Assembly: GCA_005791685.1 (NCBI GenBank)
Contig: SXVG01000065.1
Coordinates: forward strand, 1 to 17,303
DNA length: 17,303 nucleotides
DNA from: Methylotenera sp.
GTDB taxonomy: Bacteria > Pseudomonadota > Gammaproteobacteria > Burkholderiales > Methylophilaceae
Reading direction: 5' to 3'
Every line of letters starts with the position of its first letter. Position 1 is the stretch's first letter. Of this stretch, positions 7,085-14,115 are shown one piece after another. The notes beneath the pieces were generated by a model. The model was not told where the DNA came from. It saw nothing but the letters and a program-made list of their open reading frames with translations, and made no database searches. Made by a program: the position numbers and the translations under genes.

Positions 7085-8872
7085 TTAGGCAGCCGGTGTT
7101 TGCGTGCGCAAACGTATGTGCAACTCACGCAATTGTTTCTCGTCCACCGCATTAGGCGCATTGGTTAGCAAACATTGTGCACGCTGGGTTTTAGGGAAGG
7201 CAATCACGTCACGTATCGATTCTGCCCCTGTCATCAAGGTCACCAAACGGTCCAAACCGAAGGCTAGGCCACCATGCGGTGGCGCACCGTATTGCAAGGC
7301 CTCTAGCAAGAAGCCGAATTTCTCTTGGGCTTCTTCTTTGCTGATTTTAAGGGCGTCAAACACTTTAGATTGGATGTCTTGTTTGTGGATACGCACCGAA
7401 CCGCCGCCCACTTCCCAACCGTTCAACACCATATCGTAGGCTTTGGATAAGGCTGCACCAGGGTTGGACACCAACAAATCTTCATGGCCGTCTTTAGGCG
7501 CGGTAAACGGATGGTGCAAGGCTGCCCATCGGTCGTTTTCTTCGTCGTGCTCAAACATGGGGAAATCCACCACCCATAATGGCGCCCAAGCACGGCCATC
7601 GACGTGACCCTTGTCATGACCAACTTTTAAGCGCAAGGCACCCAAGGCTTCGTTCACCACTTTGGCTTTATCGGCGCCAAAGAAAACGATGTCGCCATTT
7701 TGCGCACCGGTTCTATCTATGATCGCCTGCAAGGCCGTCACATGAATGTTTTTAACGATAGGGCTTTGCAAGCCCTCTTCGTTTAATTTCGTGACATCGT
7801 TAATCTTGATGTATGCCAAGCCTTTGGCACCGTAAATTTTGACAAATTCGGTGTAGGCATCAATCTCACTGCGGGCAATGGCCGCGCCATTAGGCACGCG
7901 CAAGGCCGCCACGCGACCACCGGCCATGTTAGCGGCACCAGCAAACACTTTAAAATCCACGTCTTTCATGACATCCGACATTTCGGTGATTTCTAAGGTG
8001 ACACGCATGTCTGGCTTATCGGAACCGTATCGGTTCATGGCTTCATGGAAAGACATGCGTGGGAAGCTGGCTGGCAAAGCTACGTTTTGCACTTTTTTCA
8101 GCATTTGCCTGATCATTTCCTCGACAATGTCCATGATTTCATTTTCCGTCATGAACGAGGTTTCAATGTCCACTTGGGTGAATTCAGGTTGCCTATCGGC
8201 GCGTAAATCTTCATCGCGGACGCATTTGGTAATTTGGAAATAACGGTCAAAACCCGACACCATCAGCAGTTGTTTAAATAACTGCGGGGATTGCGGCAAG
8301 GCAAAGAACTGGCCATCGTGCACACGGCTAGGCACCAAGTAATCCCGCGCACCTTCCGGGGTAGAACGGGTCAACATCGGCGTTTCCACTTCGATAAAGC
8401 CGTTGAGGTCTAAATAGTCGCGCAAGGTTTTAGCCACGCGGTAACGCAACATCATGTTCTTTTGCATGGCCGGGCGACGCAAATCGATGTAACGGTGCTC
8501 TAGGCGCACGGTTTCGGTCAAGTTCTCATCGTCCAACATAAACGGTGGTGTGAGCGAAGCATTCAGCACCTCGATTTCGGTGGCGATCATCTCCACTTCG
8601 CCGGTGGCCAAGTTGGCATTGGTCGCGCCTTCGGGACGCGCACGCACTTCACAGACAACTTTTAACACGTATTCACTGCGCACACTTTCAGCGATGGCAA
8701 AGGCGGCTTTTGCATCCGGATTCACCACGATTTGCGCCAAACCTTCACGGTCACGCAAATCAATGAAAATCACCCCGCCGTGGTCACGGCGACGGTGTGC
8801 CCAACCACATAAAGTAACGGTTTGGCCTATGTGTTGGCGGTTTAAATGGCCGCAATAATGGGTACGCATCAT
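7085..8872 (-). CDS. aspS: Aspartyl-tRNA synthetase
   Basis: A class IIb synthetase of 595 residues, the bacterial long form. It has an N-terminal OB-fold anticodon domain (CGWAHRRRDHGGVIFIDLRD), motif 2 (QITKCVRDEDLRADRQPEFTQ) preceded by PQSPQLFKQLLM, the bacterial GAD insertion in the middle, and motif 3 (GGLAFGLDRLVTLM). The His in RRRDHGG and the RPEG segment match Pseudomonas-type non-discriminating enzymes, which also charge tRNA-Asn for GatCAB amidation; that reading is inference. There are two adjacent ATGs (8872, 8869), and the second gives the MRTHYCG start usual in betaproteobacteria. It lies downstream of fmdB and DUF502 and upstream of the VOC gene on the same strand. Confidence 0.97.
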   Translation of the reverse strand: MMRTHYCGHLNRQHIGQTVTLCGWAHRRRDHGGVIFIDLRDREGLAQIVVNPDAKAAFAIAESVRSEYVLKVVCEVRARPEGATNANLATGEVEMIATEIEVLNASLTPPFMLDDENLTETVRLEHRYIDLRRPAMQKNMMLRYRVAKTLRDYLDLNGFIEVETPMLTRSTPEGARDYLVPSRVHDGQFFALPQSPQLFKQLLMVSGFDRYFQITKCVRDEDLRADRQPEFTQVDIETSFMTENEIMDIVEEMIRQMLKKVQNVALPASFPRMSFHEAMNRYGSDKPDMRVTLEITEMSDVMKDVDFKVFAGAANMAGGRVAALRVPNGAAIARSEIDAYTEFVKIYGAKGLAYIKINDVTKLNEEGLQSPIVKNIHVTALQAIIDRTGAQNGDIVFFGADKAKVVNEALGALRLKVGHDKGHVDGRAWAPLWVVDFPMFEHDEENDRWAALHHPFTAPKDGHEDLLVSNPGAALSKAYDMVLNGWEVGGGSVRIHKQDIQSKVFDALKISKEEAQEKFGFLLEALQYGAPPHGGLAFGLDRLVTLMTGAESIRDVIAFPKTQRAQCLLTNAPNAVDEKQLRELHIRLRTQTPAA

Positions 8873-8912
8873 AAATAAAGTCTTGTAAATAGTCAGTTAA
8901 AATTAAAAAAGT

Positions 8913-9536
8913 TTATGCCGTTGGCTGCTGGCGTTTTGCTTTGGCTTTAGTCGGTGGTGCAACCACCCCCATGGAAATAATGTATTTCAAGGCCTCGTCC
9001 ACACTCATGTCCAACTCCACCACGTCAGCACGTGGCAGCATCAAAAAATAACCGCCGGTCGGGTTGGGCGTGGTCGGTACGTACACGCTCACATAATCGC
9101 CGCTTAAATGGTTGGCCACATCGCCACCGGGTTTGCCGGTGACAAAGGCTATGGTCCAAGTGCCCGGCCCTGGAAACTGCACCAACACCGCCTGCCTAAA
9201 CGCATTGCCTGAATCAGAAAACAGCGTATCCGACACTTGTTTAACGCTGGCGTAGATGGATTTCACCACCGGCACACGGGCCAACAGCGCTTCCCAGACC
9301 AAGATCAAGCGCTTGCCAAAAAAATTGGTGGCGATTAAACCGGTCAAGAAAATAATCAGCAAGGTGAGCAAGGCGCCCATGCCCGGTATTTCCAGGCCCA
9401 ACTGCGCTTTAGGCCGCCACGCTTCAGGCAACAGCAGCAAACTTTGGTCCATCATGCCGACCAAGCCTGAAATCACCCAAACCGTGATAAACAAGGGCAC
9501 CAAAACAAGCAAGCCGGTAATAAAATATTTTTTCAT
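8913..9536 (-). CDS. DUF502 family membrane protein
   Basis: A 207-residue DUF502 protein. Two hydrophobic segments (about residues 5-27 and 53-74) anchor it in the inner membrane. The conserved TGLLVLVPLFITVWV, NFFGKRLI and ARVPVVKSIYASVKQV segments are followed by a beta-rich soluble domain with FPGPGTWTIAFVTG and VYVPTTPNPTGGYF, then a basic tail. The function of the family is unknown. Its place between fmdB and aspS is conserved in many betaproteobacteria. It starts at the ATG at 9536 with only a weak ribosome binding site, and it is 40 bases from both neighbours, consistent with one operon. Confidence 0.93.
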   Translation of the reverse strand: MKKYFITGLLVLVPLFITVWVISGLVGMMDQSLLLLPEAWRPKAQLGLEIPGMGALLTLLIIFLTGLIATNFFGKRLILVWEALLARVPVVKSIYASVKQVSDTLFSDSGNAFRQAVLVQFPGPGTWTIAFVTGKPGGDVANHLSGDYVSVYVPTTPNPTGGYFLMLPRADVVELDMSVDEALKYIISMGVVAPPTKAKAKRQQPTA

Positions 9537-9576
9537 GTGGGCACTTTTAATAAAAAATGGGGCTTATCGTGTCGCG

Positions 9577-9855
9577 TTAATGGCAAGCGCAACCGCTGGC
9601 ACAAGCGGGCGTGACTGCCGCCGCTTCAGACTTTTTTTCAGCGCTGGCTGGGGCTTTGCTCGCGCCAGCACCGGCATTTTTAAAATCCGTGGCGTACCAA
9701 CCACTGCCATTCAACTGAAAACTAGGGGCGGATAATTGTTTGCTAAATGCGGCTGCGCCACATACCGGGCAATCCTCCGTGGCCAGCGCGCTGATTTTGC
9801 GCATCACTTCGGCTTTATGGCCGCAACTTGCGCATTGGTAATCGTAAATAGGCAT
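9577..9855 (-). CDS. FmdB-family zinc-ribbon protein
   Basis: A 92-residue protein starting MPIYDYQCASCGH, the FmdB zinc-ribbon signature, with zinc ligands Cys8, Cys11, Cys29 and Cys32 (CASC and CPVC). The conserved FQLNGSGWYATDF follows. The C-terminal 30 residues are low-complexity Ala/Ser/Lys and end in a cysteine cluster, CASGCACH, that could bind a second metal. FmdB proteins are widespread putative regulators with no settled role. GGTGGA upstream supports the ATG at 9855 rather than the one at 9870. It heads the DUF502–aspS–VOC cluster, immediately downstream of a good -10 box. Confidence 0.93.
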   Translation of the reverse strand: MPIYDYQCASCGHKAEVMRKISALATEDCPVCGAAAFSKQLSAPSFQLNGSGWYATDFKNAGAGASKAPASAEKKSEAAAVTPACASGCACH

Positions 9856-9889
9856 GCATCCACCCGTCACATCAATAAATTAAGCGCGG

Positions 9890-9918
9890 ATTATACCTTA
9901 TTTGTGCAGCAGACTAAA
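9890..9918 (-). promoter_or_regulatory. Candidate sigma-70 promoter of fmdB-DUF502-aspS-VOC
   Basis: On the minus strand a perfect TATAAT (9890-9895) is preceded after 17 bases by TTTAGT (9913-9918), a weak -35. Transcription would start about 28 bases before the fmdB ATG. No other convincing promoter is seen before aspS, which supports a single operon. Confidence 0.55.
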
Positions 9919-9951
9919 TCTTGACTCGGTTAAAAAATTCCAGCCTCAGTC

Positions 9952-10998
9952 TTAAATCAAGGGGCACAGCCCGCCACTCGCAACGCTGTGCAATACGGCG
10001 CTGATGGCCTGACCATTTTGCCTAGCATCTTGCAGGCTTAATAAGGGCGGTCTATCGTTCAACACGCAATCACTGAAATGGGCTATTTCTAAGCCAAAGT
10101 GATTGCTGGCCGCCATGCGCTCTTCGCCAAAACTGCCGTCGTCCAAGCCCCAACTGATGAGCGGCTGATCGTTCTCAAACACCCAAGCCGCCTGGCATTT
10201 TAGCCAGCCTTTGGTGCCTATGATTTCGTACTCGGACTTACGGCTACGCTCAAAACTGACATCAAAATGGCCAAAACGCGCCCGACCTTGGTGGTCTGGC
10301 CCAAAATCCAACACGCCACTGCATACCGTGTCCGCGCCATGCTCATTTAATTTGGCCTGAGCCAAGGCAGTCAACGGCGCAACGGGCTGGCCATTTTTTG
10401 CAAAGCACCAGCGCAGCGCATGCACCGCGTAAGGGCCTATGTCCCACATGGCCCCACCACCGTCGGCCATACGGCGATTAACCCGGTACAAACGGGCCGG
10501 CTGCATCAAAAATGAAAAAGAGGCGCGCGCCGATAACACATCGCCTATCAAACCGCTATCCAACATGGCCTGCAAACGCGCGTGTTGCGGATGAAAGCGG
10601 TACATAAAGCCTTCCATCACTTTGACTTGATGATGGCTAGCTGCCTCGGCTATCGCATCCAAATCATTTAGCCGTATCGCCATGGGTTTTTCTATTAAAC
10701 AATGCTTGCCCGCCGCTATCGCTTGCAATGCCCACTCGGCGTGCTCTTCGTTGGCCATGGGGCAATAAATTGCCTGCACCTCGGGGTCATGAATGAGGCT
10801 AGTCAAATCGTCATAGCAGCGTACCCGCGAGGCATCGCCAACAGCGTATTTATCCAAAGTGGCTTGGGCCGCTCCAGGGCGGCGACTGGCGATGGCCACC
10901 AATTCGGCATTGGCCGCCGTCATGATGGCAGGCAGCAAACGCTCATTGACACGAGCGGCGCCCAAGATACCCCATTTTAATTTTTTAAACGCTGTCAT
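9952..10998 (-). CDS. Gfo/Idh/MocA-family NAD(P)-dependent oxidoreductase
   Basis: A 348-residue oxidoreductase. The N-terminal Rossmann fold begins KWGILGAARVNERLLPAI. It has AGKHCLIEKPMAI with the family's catalytic Lys104 in the EKP motif. The C-terminal Gfo/Idh/MocA sheet domain contains GGGAMWDIGPYAVHALRW. Members act on sugars, inositols, dipicolinate-like or other cyclic substrates; the WDIGPY region and lack of pathway neighbours do not allow a substrate call. AAGGA six bases before the ATG at 10998 supports the start. It lies 41 bases after the thioredoxin-fold gene on the same strand and is probably co-transcribed with it. Confidence 0.9.
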   Translation of the reverse strand: MTAFKKLKWGILGAARVNERLLPAIMTAANAELVAIASRRPGAAQATLDKYAVGDASRVRCYDDLTSLIHDPEVQAIYCPMANEEHAEWALQAIAAGKHCLIEKPMAIRLNDLDAIAEAASHHQVKVMEGFMYRFHPQHARLQAMLDSGLIGDVLSARASFSFLMQPARLYRVNRRMADGGGAMWDIGPYAVHALRWCFAKNGQPVAPLTALAQAKLNEHGADTVCSGVLDFGPDHQGRARFGHFDVSFERSRKSEYEIIGTKGWLKCQAAWVFENDQPLISWGLDDGSFGEERMAASNHFGLEIAHFSDCVLNDRPPLLSLQDARQNGQAISAVLHSVASGGLCPLI

Positions 10999-11039
10999 CT
11001 GTCATCCTTAAAACATGGGCGGACTTGCCGCATGGCTAC

Positions 11040-11594
11040 TCATTCATCCAACCACTTGATACTGCAACCTATGCTGGCTATTTGCTCGGTGGGGCCTAAG
11101 CCTGTTTTGGCAATTTGACGCATGGCATGAAATAAATCACGGCTACTGTTGCTGGCCGTTTCTTTGCGGCTTTCGTCAAAACGTCCGCGGTATTGCAGTT
11201 GGCCTTGGCTATTAAAGCCAAAGAAATCAGGTGTACACACCGCACCATAGGCTTTGGCCACCTGCTGGGTGCTGTCGAGCAAATAGGCGAATGGAAAATC
11301 CAAGTCTGCTGCTATTTTTTGCATGTTTTCAAAACGGTCTTCTGGATAGACTGTCGGGTCATTCGACATGATAGCCACGCTATGGATGCCGATGCTTTTT
11401 AACTCACGGCAATCGGCCAATAAACGCGGCAATATGGCTTTTACATACGGGCAGTGATTGCAAATAAACATCACTAACAAGCCTTTTTCGCCCATCACTT
11501 GATCGCGACTCAAGCTGCGCCCATCGACGTTGACTAAATTAAAGTCCGGCGCCTGCCAGCCAAAATCGCATACCGGTGGATGGATACTTGCCAT
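11040..11594 (-). CDS. Thioredoxin-fold (AhpC/TSA-like) protein
   Basis: A 184-residue cytoplasmic thioredoxin-like protein. The fold is shown by FGWQAPDFNLVNVDGR, then LLVMFICNHCPYVKA with a CxxC pair (Cys45, Cys48) after the first beta strand, and AKAYGAVCTPDFFGF carrying the cis-proline. The NHCPYV form defines a common bacterial subgroup annotated only as thioredoxin family or peroxiredoxin-like. No signal peptide is seen. A role in thiol-disulfide exchange or peroxide reduction is likely but not specific. GGAG six bases before the ATG supports the start. It is transcribed away from rsmE across 54 AT-rich bases. Confidence 0.9.
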   Translation of the reverse strand: MASIHPPVCDFGWQAPDFNLVNVDGRSLSRDQVMGEKGLLVMFICNHCPYVKAILPRLLADCRELKSIGIHSVAIMSNDPTVYPEDRFENMQKIAADLDFPFAYLLDSTQQVAKAYGAVCTPDFFGFNSQGQLQYRGRFDESRKETASNSSRDLFHAMRQIAKTGLGPTEQIASIGCSIKWLDE

Positions 11595-11648
11595 GCATTA
11601 CTCCAAATGGTTTTATAATCAAATTTTATCACTTTAATTTGCTGACAC

Positions 11649-12383
11649 ATGGCTAACGCACGTTTTTATCACCCCCACCCATTGGCAATAGGCGCCACCG
11701 CCACCCTGTCCGACAATGCCAGCGCCCACGCCACCCGCGCGCTACGCTTGCAAATTGGCGACAGCATCAGCCTATTTAATGGCGACGGCTTTGATTACCA
11801 GTGCGCATTAAGCAGCATAAAAAAAACCGCGGCGACCGCCCAAGTCAAATTAAAAACAGCAGCCAACAAAGAATCGCCCTTGCACATCACTTTGCTGCAA
11901 GGCATCTCCAGCGGCACCCGCATGGACTACACCATACAAAAAGCCACGGAACTAGGCGTCACCTGCATACAAGCCCTCGCCACCGAGCGCAGCGTGGTCA
12001 AACTGTCGTCTGATCGCGCCGAAAAACGCTTGGCGCATTGGCAAAATATTGTCCATTCAGCCTGCGAACAATGCGGACGCGCCAGCATCCCACAGGTGTT
12101 AGCGCCCGTTAGCTTAAGCCATTGGCTAGCCAGTAATGCTAGCGCGAATAGCACACGCATTTTATTAAACCCAGTGGGTGCCACACGTTTAGCCGAGCTG
12201 GCCAAACCCACACAAGCCATCGTTTTATTAATAGGCGCAGAAGGCGGATTAACCGATGCAGAAATTAATTTAGCCAGTCAGCATGGCTTTCTATCTACCG
12301 TGCTAGGGCCACGCATACTGCGCACAGAAACCGCCGCGCTGACCGCCATCACGGCGATGCAAAGTCTTTGGGGGGATTTTTAA
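11649..12383 (+). CDS. rsmE: RsmE, 16S rRNA m3U1498 methyltransferase
   Basis: A 244-residue SPOUT-class methyltransferase that methylates N3 of U1498 in 16S rRNA. It has an N-terminal PUA-like domain (residues 1-70, with ATRALRLQIGD) and a C-terminal trefoil-knot domain. The latter contains QGISSGTRMDYTIQKATELGV near 84-104, CEQCGR at 139-144, LLIGAEGGLT near 193-202 and VLGPRILRTETA near 218-229, which bind S-adenosylmethionine. Length is normal. No strong ribosome binding site is visible before 11649. A TATAAT (11614-11619) lies in the upstream gap, but a TTGCCA box is 20 bases away, which is too far for a confident promoter call. It ends 74 bases before argA. Confidence 0.95.
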   Translation: MANARFYHPHPLAIGATATLSDNASAHATRALRLQIGDSISLFNGDGFDYQCALSSIKKTAATAQVKLKTAANKESPLHITLLQGISSGTRMDYTIQKATELGVTCIQALATERSVVKLSSDRAEKRLAHWQNIVHSACEQCGRASIPQVLAPVSLSHWLASNASANSTRILLNPVGATRLAELAKPTQAIVLLIGAEGGLTDAEINLASQHGFLSTVLGPRILRTETAALTAITAMQSLWGDF

Positions 12384-12385
12384 GT

Positions 12386-12448
12386 AAGCACTTGCTTTAT
12401 TTACAAATAAATTTTATTATTTTGTAAAATTTACATTTTAAAGCAAGG
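12386..12448 (+). promoter_or_regulatory. Nested inverted repeats over the argA promoter and ribosome binding site (candidate operator)
   Basis: The AT-rich 74-base gap before argA is mostly symmetrical. An outer 9-bp inverted repeat, CTTGCTTTA (12391-12399) and TAAAGCAAG (12439-12447), encloses TTTACAA (12400-12406) and TTGTAAA (12422-12428). The palindrome TGTAAA-A-TTTACA (12423-12435) overlaps the latter. TTTACA (12400) and TGTAAA (12423) are 17 bases apart, so they could also be -35 and -10 boxes; TTGCTT (12392) with TATTAT (12415), also 17 apart, is an alternative. The right outer arm ends in the AAGG ribosome binding site (12445-12448). A DNA-binding ArgA (next entry) could plausibly bind here; folding of the outer repeat in mRNA would hide the ribosome binding site. 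Confidence 0.5.
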
Positions 12449-12457
12449 TATTCACCC

Positions 12458-14056
12458 ATGTCACTGGCCCATGCCATTCGTAACCGACGCAAAGCACTGC
12501 GCATGACCCTGCAAACCCTAGCCACCCAAGTGGCGGCCGACCCGGGCAATTTGTCGCGCATAGAGCGCGGCGAATTAGGCATCAACGAAAGCTTGCTGCG
12601 CAAAGTGGCGAACGCGCTCGATTGCACGCCGGCCTATTTGTATGCTCACAGCGAACTTCCTGTTAGCCCTGCATCTGGATCGGAAATGCGCTTGGCTAAC
12701 AAACCAACATCACAACCCCATGCAAAAGATTTTGTGCAATGGTTTCGCTCGGCCACGCCCTATATACACGCTTTTGGCGGCCGCACCTTTGTCATTGCCT
12801 TTGGCGGCGAAGTGGTGGATGAAAAGCAATTCGTCGCCCTATCACACGACCTCAATCTGCTCGCCAGCCTAGAAGTCCGTTTGGTATTGGTGCATGGCGC
12901 CAGACCGCAAATAGAGCGACGCCTAAAACGGGACAAACTCACGCCTAAATTTGTCGATGGCTTACGCGTCACCGATGACGATGCCATGGAAGCGGTAAAA
13001 GAAGCCAACGGCGCCATACGGGTAGAAATAGAGGCCTTGCTGTCCATGGGGCTGGTTAATTCACCCATGGCCGGCGCTGACATACGTGTGGCCAGCGGCA
13101 ATTTCGTCACGGCCAAACCCAGCGGCGTACGCAATGGGGTGGATTTACAACACACCGGCGAAGTGCGCCGCATCGATGCCTTTGCCATGCAAAAACGCCT
13201 GGACGATGGCGAATTGGTCTTGCTATCACCCCTGGGCTATTCGCCCACTGGCGAGGCATTTAATTTAAGCCTAGAAGACGTGGCAGTGAGCGCTGCCATT
13301 GCCTTGGATGCCGATAAGCTGATTTTCTTGATGGACTCTGCTGGCGTGCATAATTTACGCGGTGAGCTATTGCGTGAAATGACCGCTGAAAAAGCCGGCA
13401 ATTTACTGAAGAATATACAAAACCGCGCGCAAGAAAACGAGCAAGCCATCAACGTGTCCGAAGACGTGAATTACTACTTGCCGGCCGCCGTCAGGGCTTG
13501 CGGGCACGGCGTGGCGCGCACCCACCTTATTTCTCGGCACATAGACGGCGCCATCATACAAGAACTATTTACCGTAGACGGCATAGGCACCATGGTCACC
13601 GAGTTAAGCTTAGAGAGCATGCGCCAAGCCAATATTGATGACGTGGGCGGCATTTTAAAACTGATAGAACCTTTAGAAGCCGAAGGCTTTTTAGTGCGGC
13701 GCGGCCGCGAACGCATAGAAATGGAAATTGATTATTTTTACGTGATGGAGCACGACAATAGGGTCATCGGTTGCGCCGCACTCTACCCGTTTAGAGCCGA
13801 ACACAGCGCCGAATTTGCCTGCTTGGCCATAGACCCGGCTTACCGCGGCGCCGGCCGTGGTGACAAGCTGTTTTATTACTGTGCCCATGAGGCTAAAGCG
13901 CTGGGTTTCAAAAGTTTGTTTTGTTTAACCACCCGCACCGAACACTGGTTTTTAGAGCGCGGCTTTACCGAGCAAAGTGTGGACAAATTGCCGGCGGAAA
14001 AACAAAAACTTTATAATTTTCAGCGCAATTCTAAAGTTTTTAACAAAACGCTTTAG
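12458..14056 (+). CDS. argA: Xre-type HTH domain fused to N-acetylglutamate synthase (ArgA)
   Basis: A 532-residue protein in three parts. Residues 4-65 are an Xre/Cro helix-turn-helix domain (AIRNRRKALRMTLQTLA, then NLSRIERGELGINESLLRKVANAL and TPAYLY). Residues 66-90 are a linker. From about residue 91 to the end it matches E. coli ArgA (443 residues): an amino-acid-kinase domain (FVIAFGGEVV at 111-120, LVHGARPQIERRL, GVDLQHTGEVRRID), the DGIGTMV junction, and a GNAT domain (VGGILKLIEPLEAEGFLVRR, ACLAIDPAYRGAGRGDKL). The enzyme acetylates glutamate with acetyl-CoA, first step of arginine synthesis; the kinase-like domain normally binds inhibitory arginine. AAGG nine bases before 12458 supports the long start; an internal ATG at 12686 (Met77) could give an HTH-free form. 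argB follows by 59 bases. An autoregulatory role is inference. Confidence 0.93.
   Translation: MSLAHAIRNRRKALRMTLQTLATQVAADPGNLSRIERGELGINESLLRKVANALDCTPAYLYAHSELPVSPASGSEMRLANKPTSQPHAKDFVQWFRSATPYIHAFGGRTFVIAFGGEVVDEKQFVALSHDLNLLASLEVRLVLVHGARPQIERRLKRDKLTPKFVDGLRVTDDDAMEAVKEANGAIRVEIEALLSMGLVNSPMAGADIRVASGNFVTAKPSGVRNGVDLQHTGEVRRIDAFAMQKRLDDGELVLLSPLGYSPTGEAFNLSLEDVAVSAAIALDADKLIFLMDSAGVHNLRGELLREMTAEKAGNLLKNIQNRAQENEQAINVSEDVNYYLPAAVRACGHGVARTHLISRHIDGAIIQELFTVDGIGTMVTELSLESMRQANIDDVGGILKLIEPLEAEGFLVRRGRERIEMEIDYFYVMEHDNRVIGCAALYPFRAEHSAEFACLAIDPAYRGAGRGDKLFYYCAHEAKALGFKSLFCLTTRTEHWFLERGFTEQSVDKLPAEKQKLYNFQRNSKVFNKTL
14004..14041 (+). repeat. Long AT-rich hairpin at the 3' end of argA
   Basis: AAAAACTTTA (14004-14013) is repeated inverted as TAAAGTTTTT (14032-14041). 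Inside, after a single T/C mismatch, AATT pairs with AATT (14015-14018 and 14027-14030), leaving the eight-base loop TTCAGCGC. The structure lies in the last codons of argA and ends in five T. It could be a partial terminator, or affect mRNA stability, between argA and argB; its AT-rich stem makes efficient termination doubtful. Confidence 0.45.
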
Positions 14057-14115
14057 GAAATTTTAGTTACAATGAGGCCATACGCACCACCAAAATTAAA
14101 ACCCATGGAATTCTT

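Noticed and set aside
12386..12448. The inverted repeats after rsmE as a simple rsmE terminator
   Set aside because: The outer stem has a 39-base loop and no T-run after the right arm, and the inner stems are pure AT; poor as an intrinsic terminator, better as an operator or ribosome-binding-site structure.
12458..12690. The HTH segment as a separate small regulator gene upstream of argA
   Set aside because: There is no stop codon between the HTH and the ArgA homology and the frame is continuous, so a fusion is the direct reading; a sequencing error cannot be fully excluded from one sequence.
14068..14073. TACAAT before argB as a separate argB promoter
   Set aside because: No -35 box at 15-19 bases upstream could be found; co-transcription with argA is the simpler reading.
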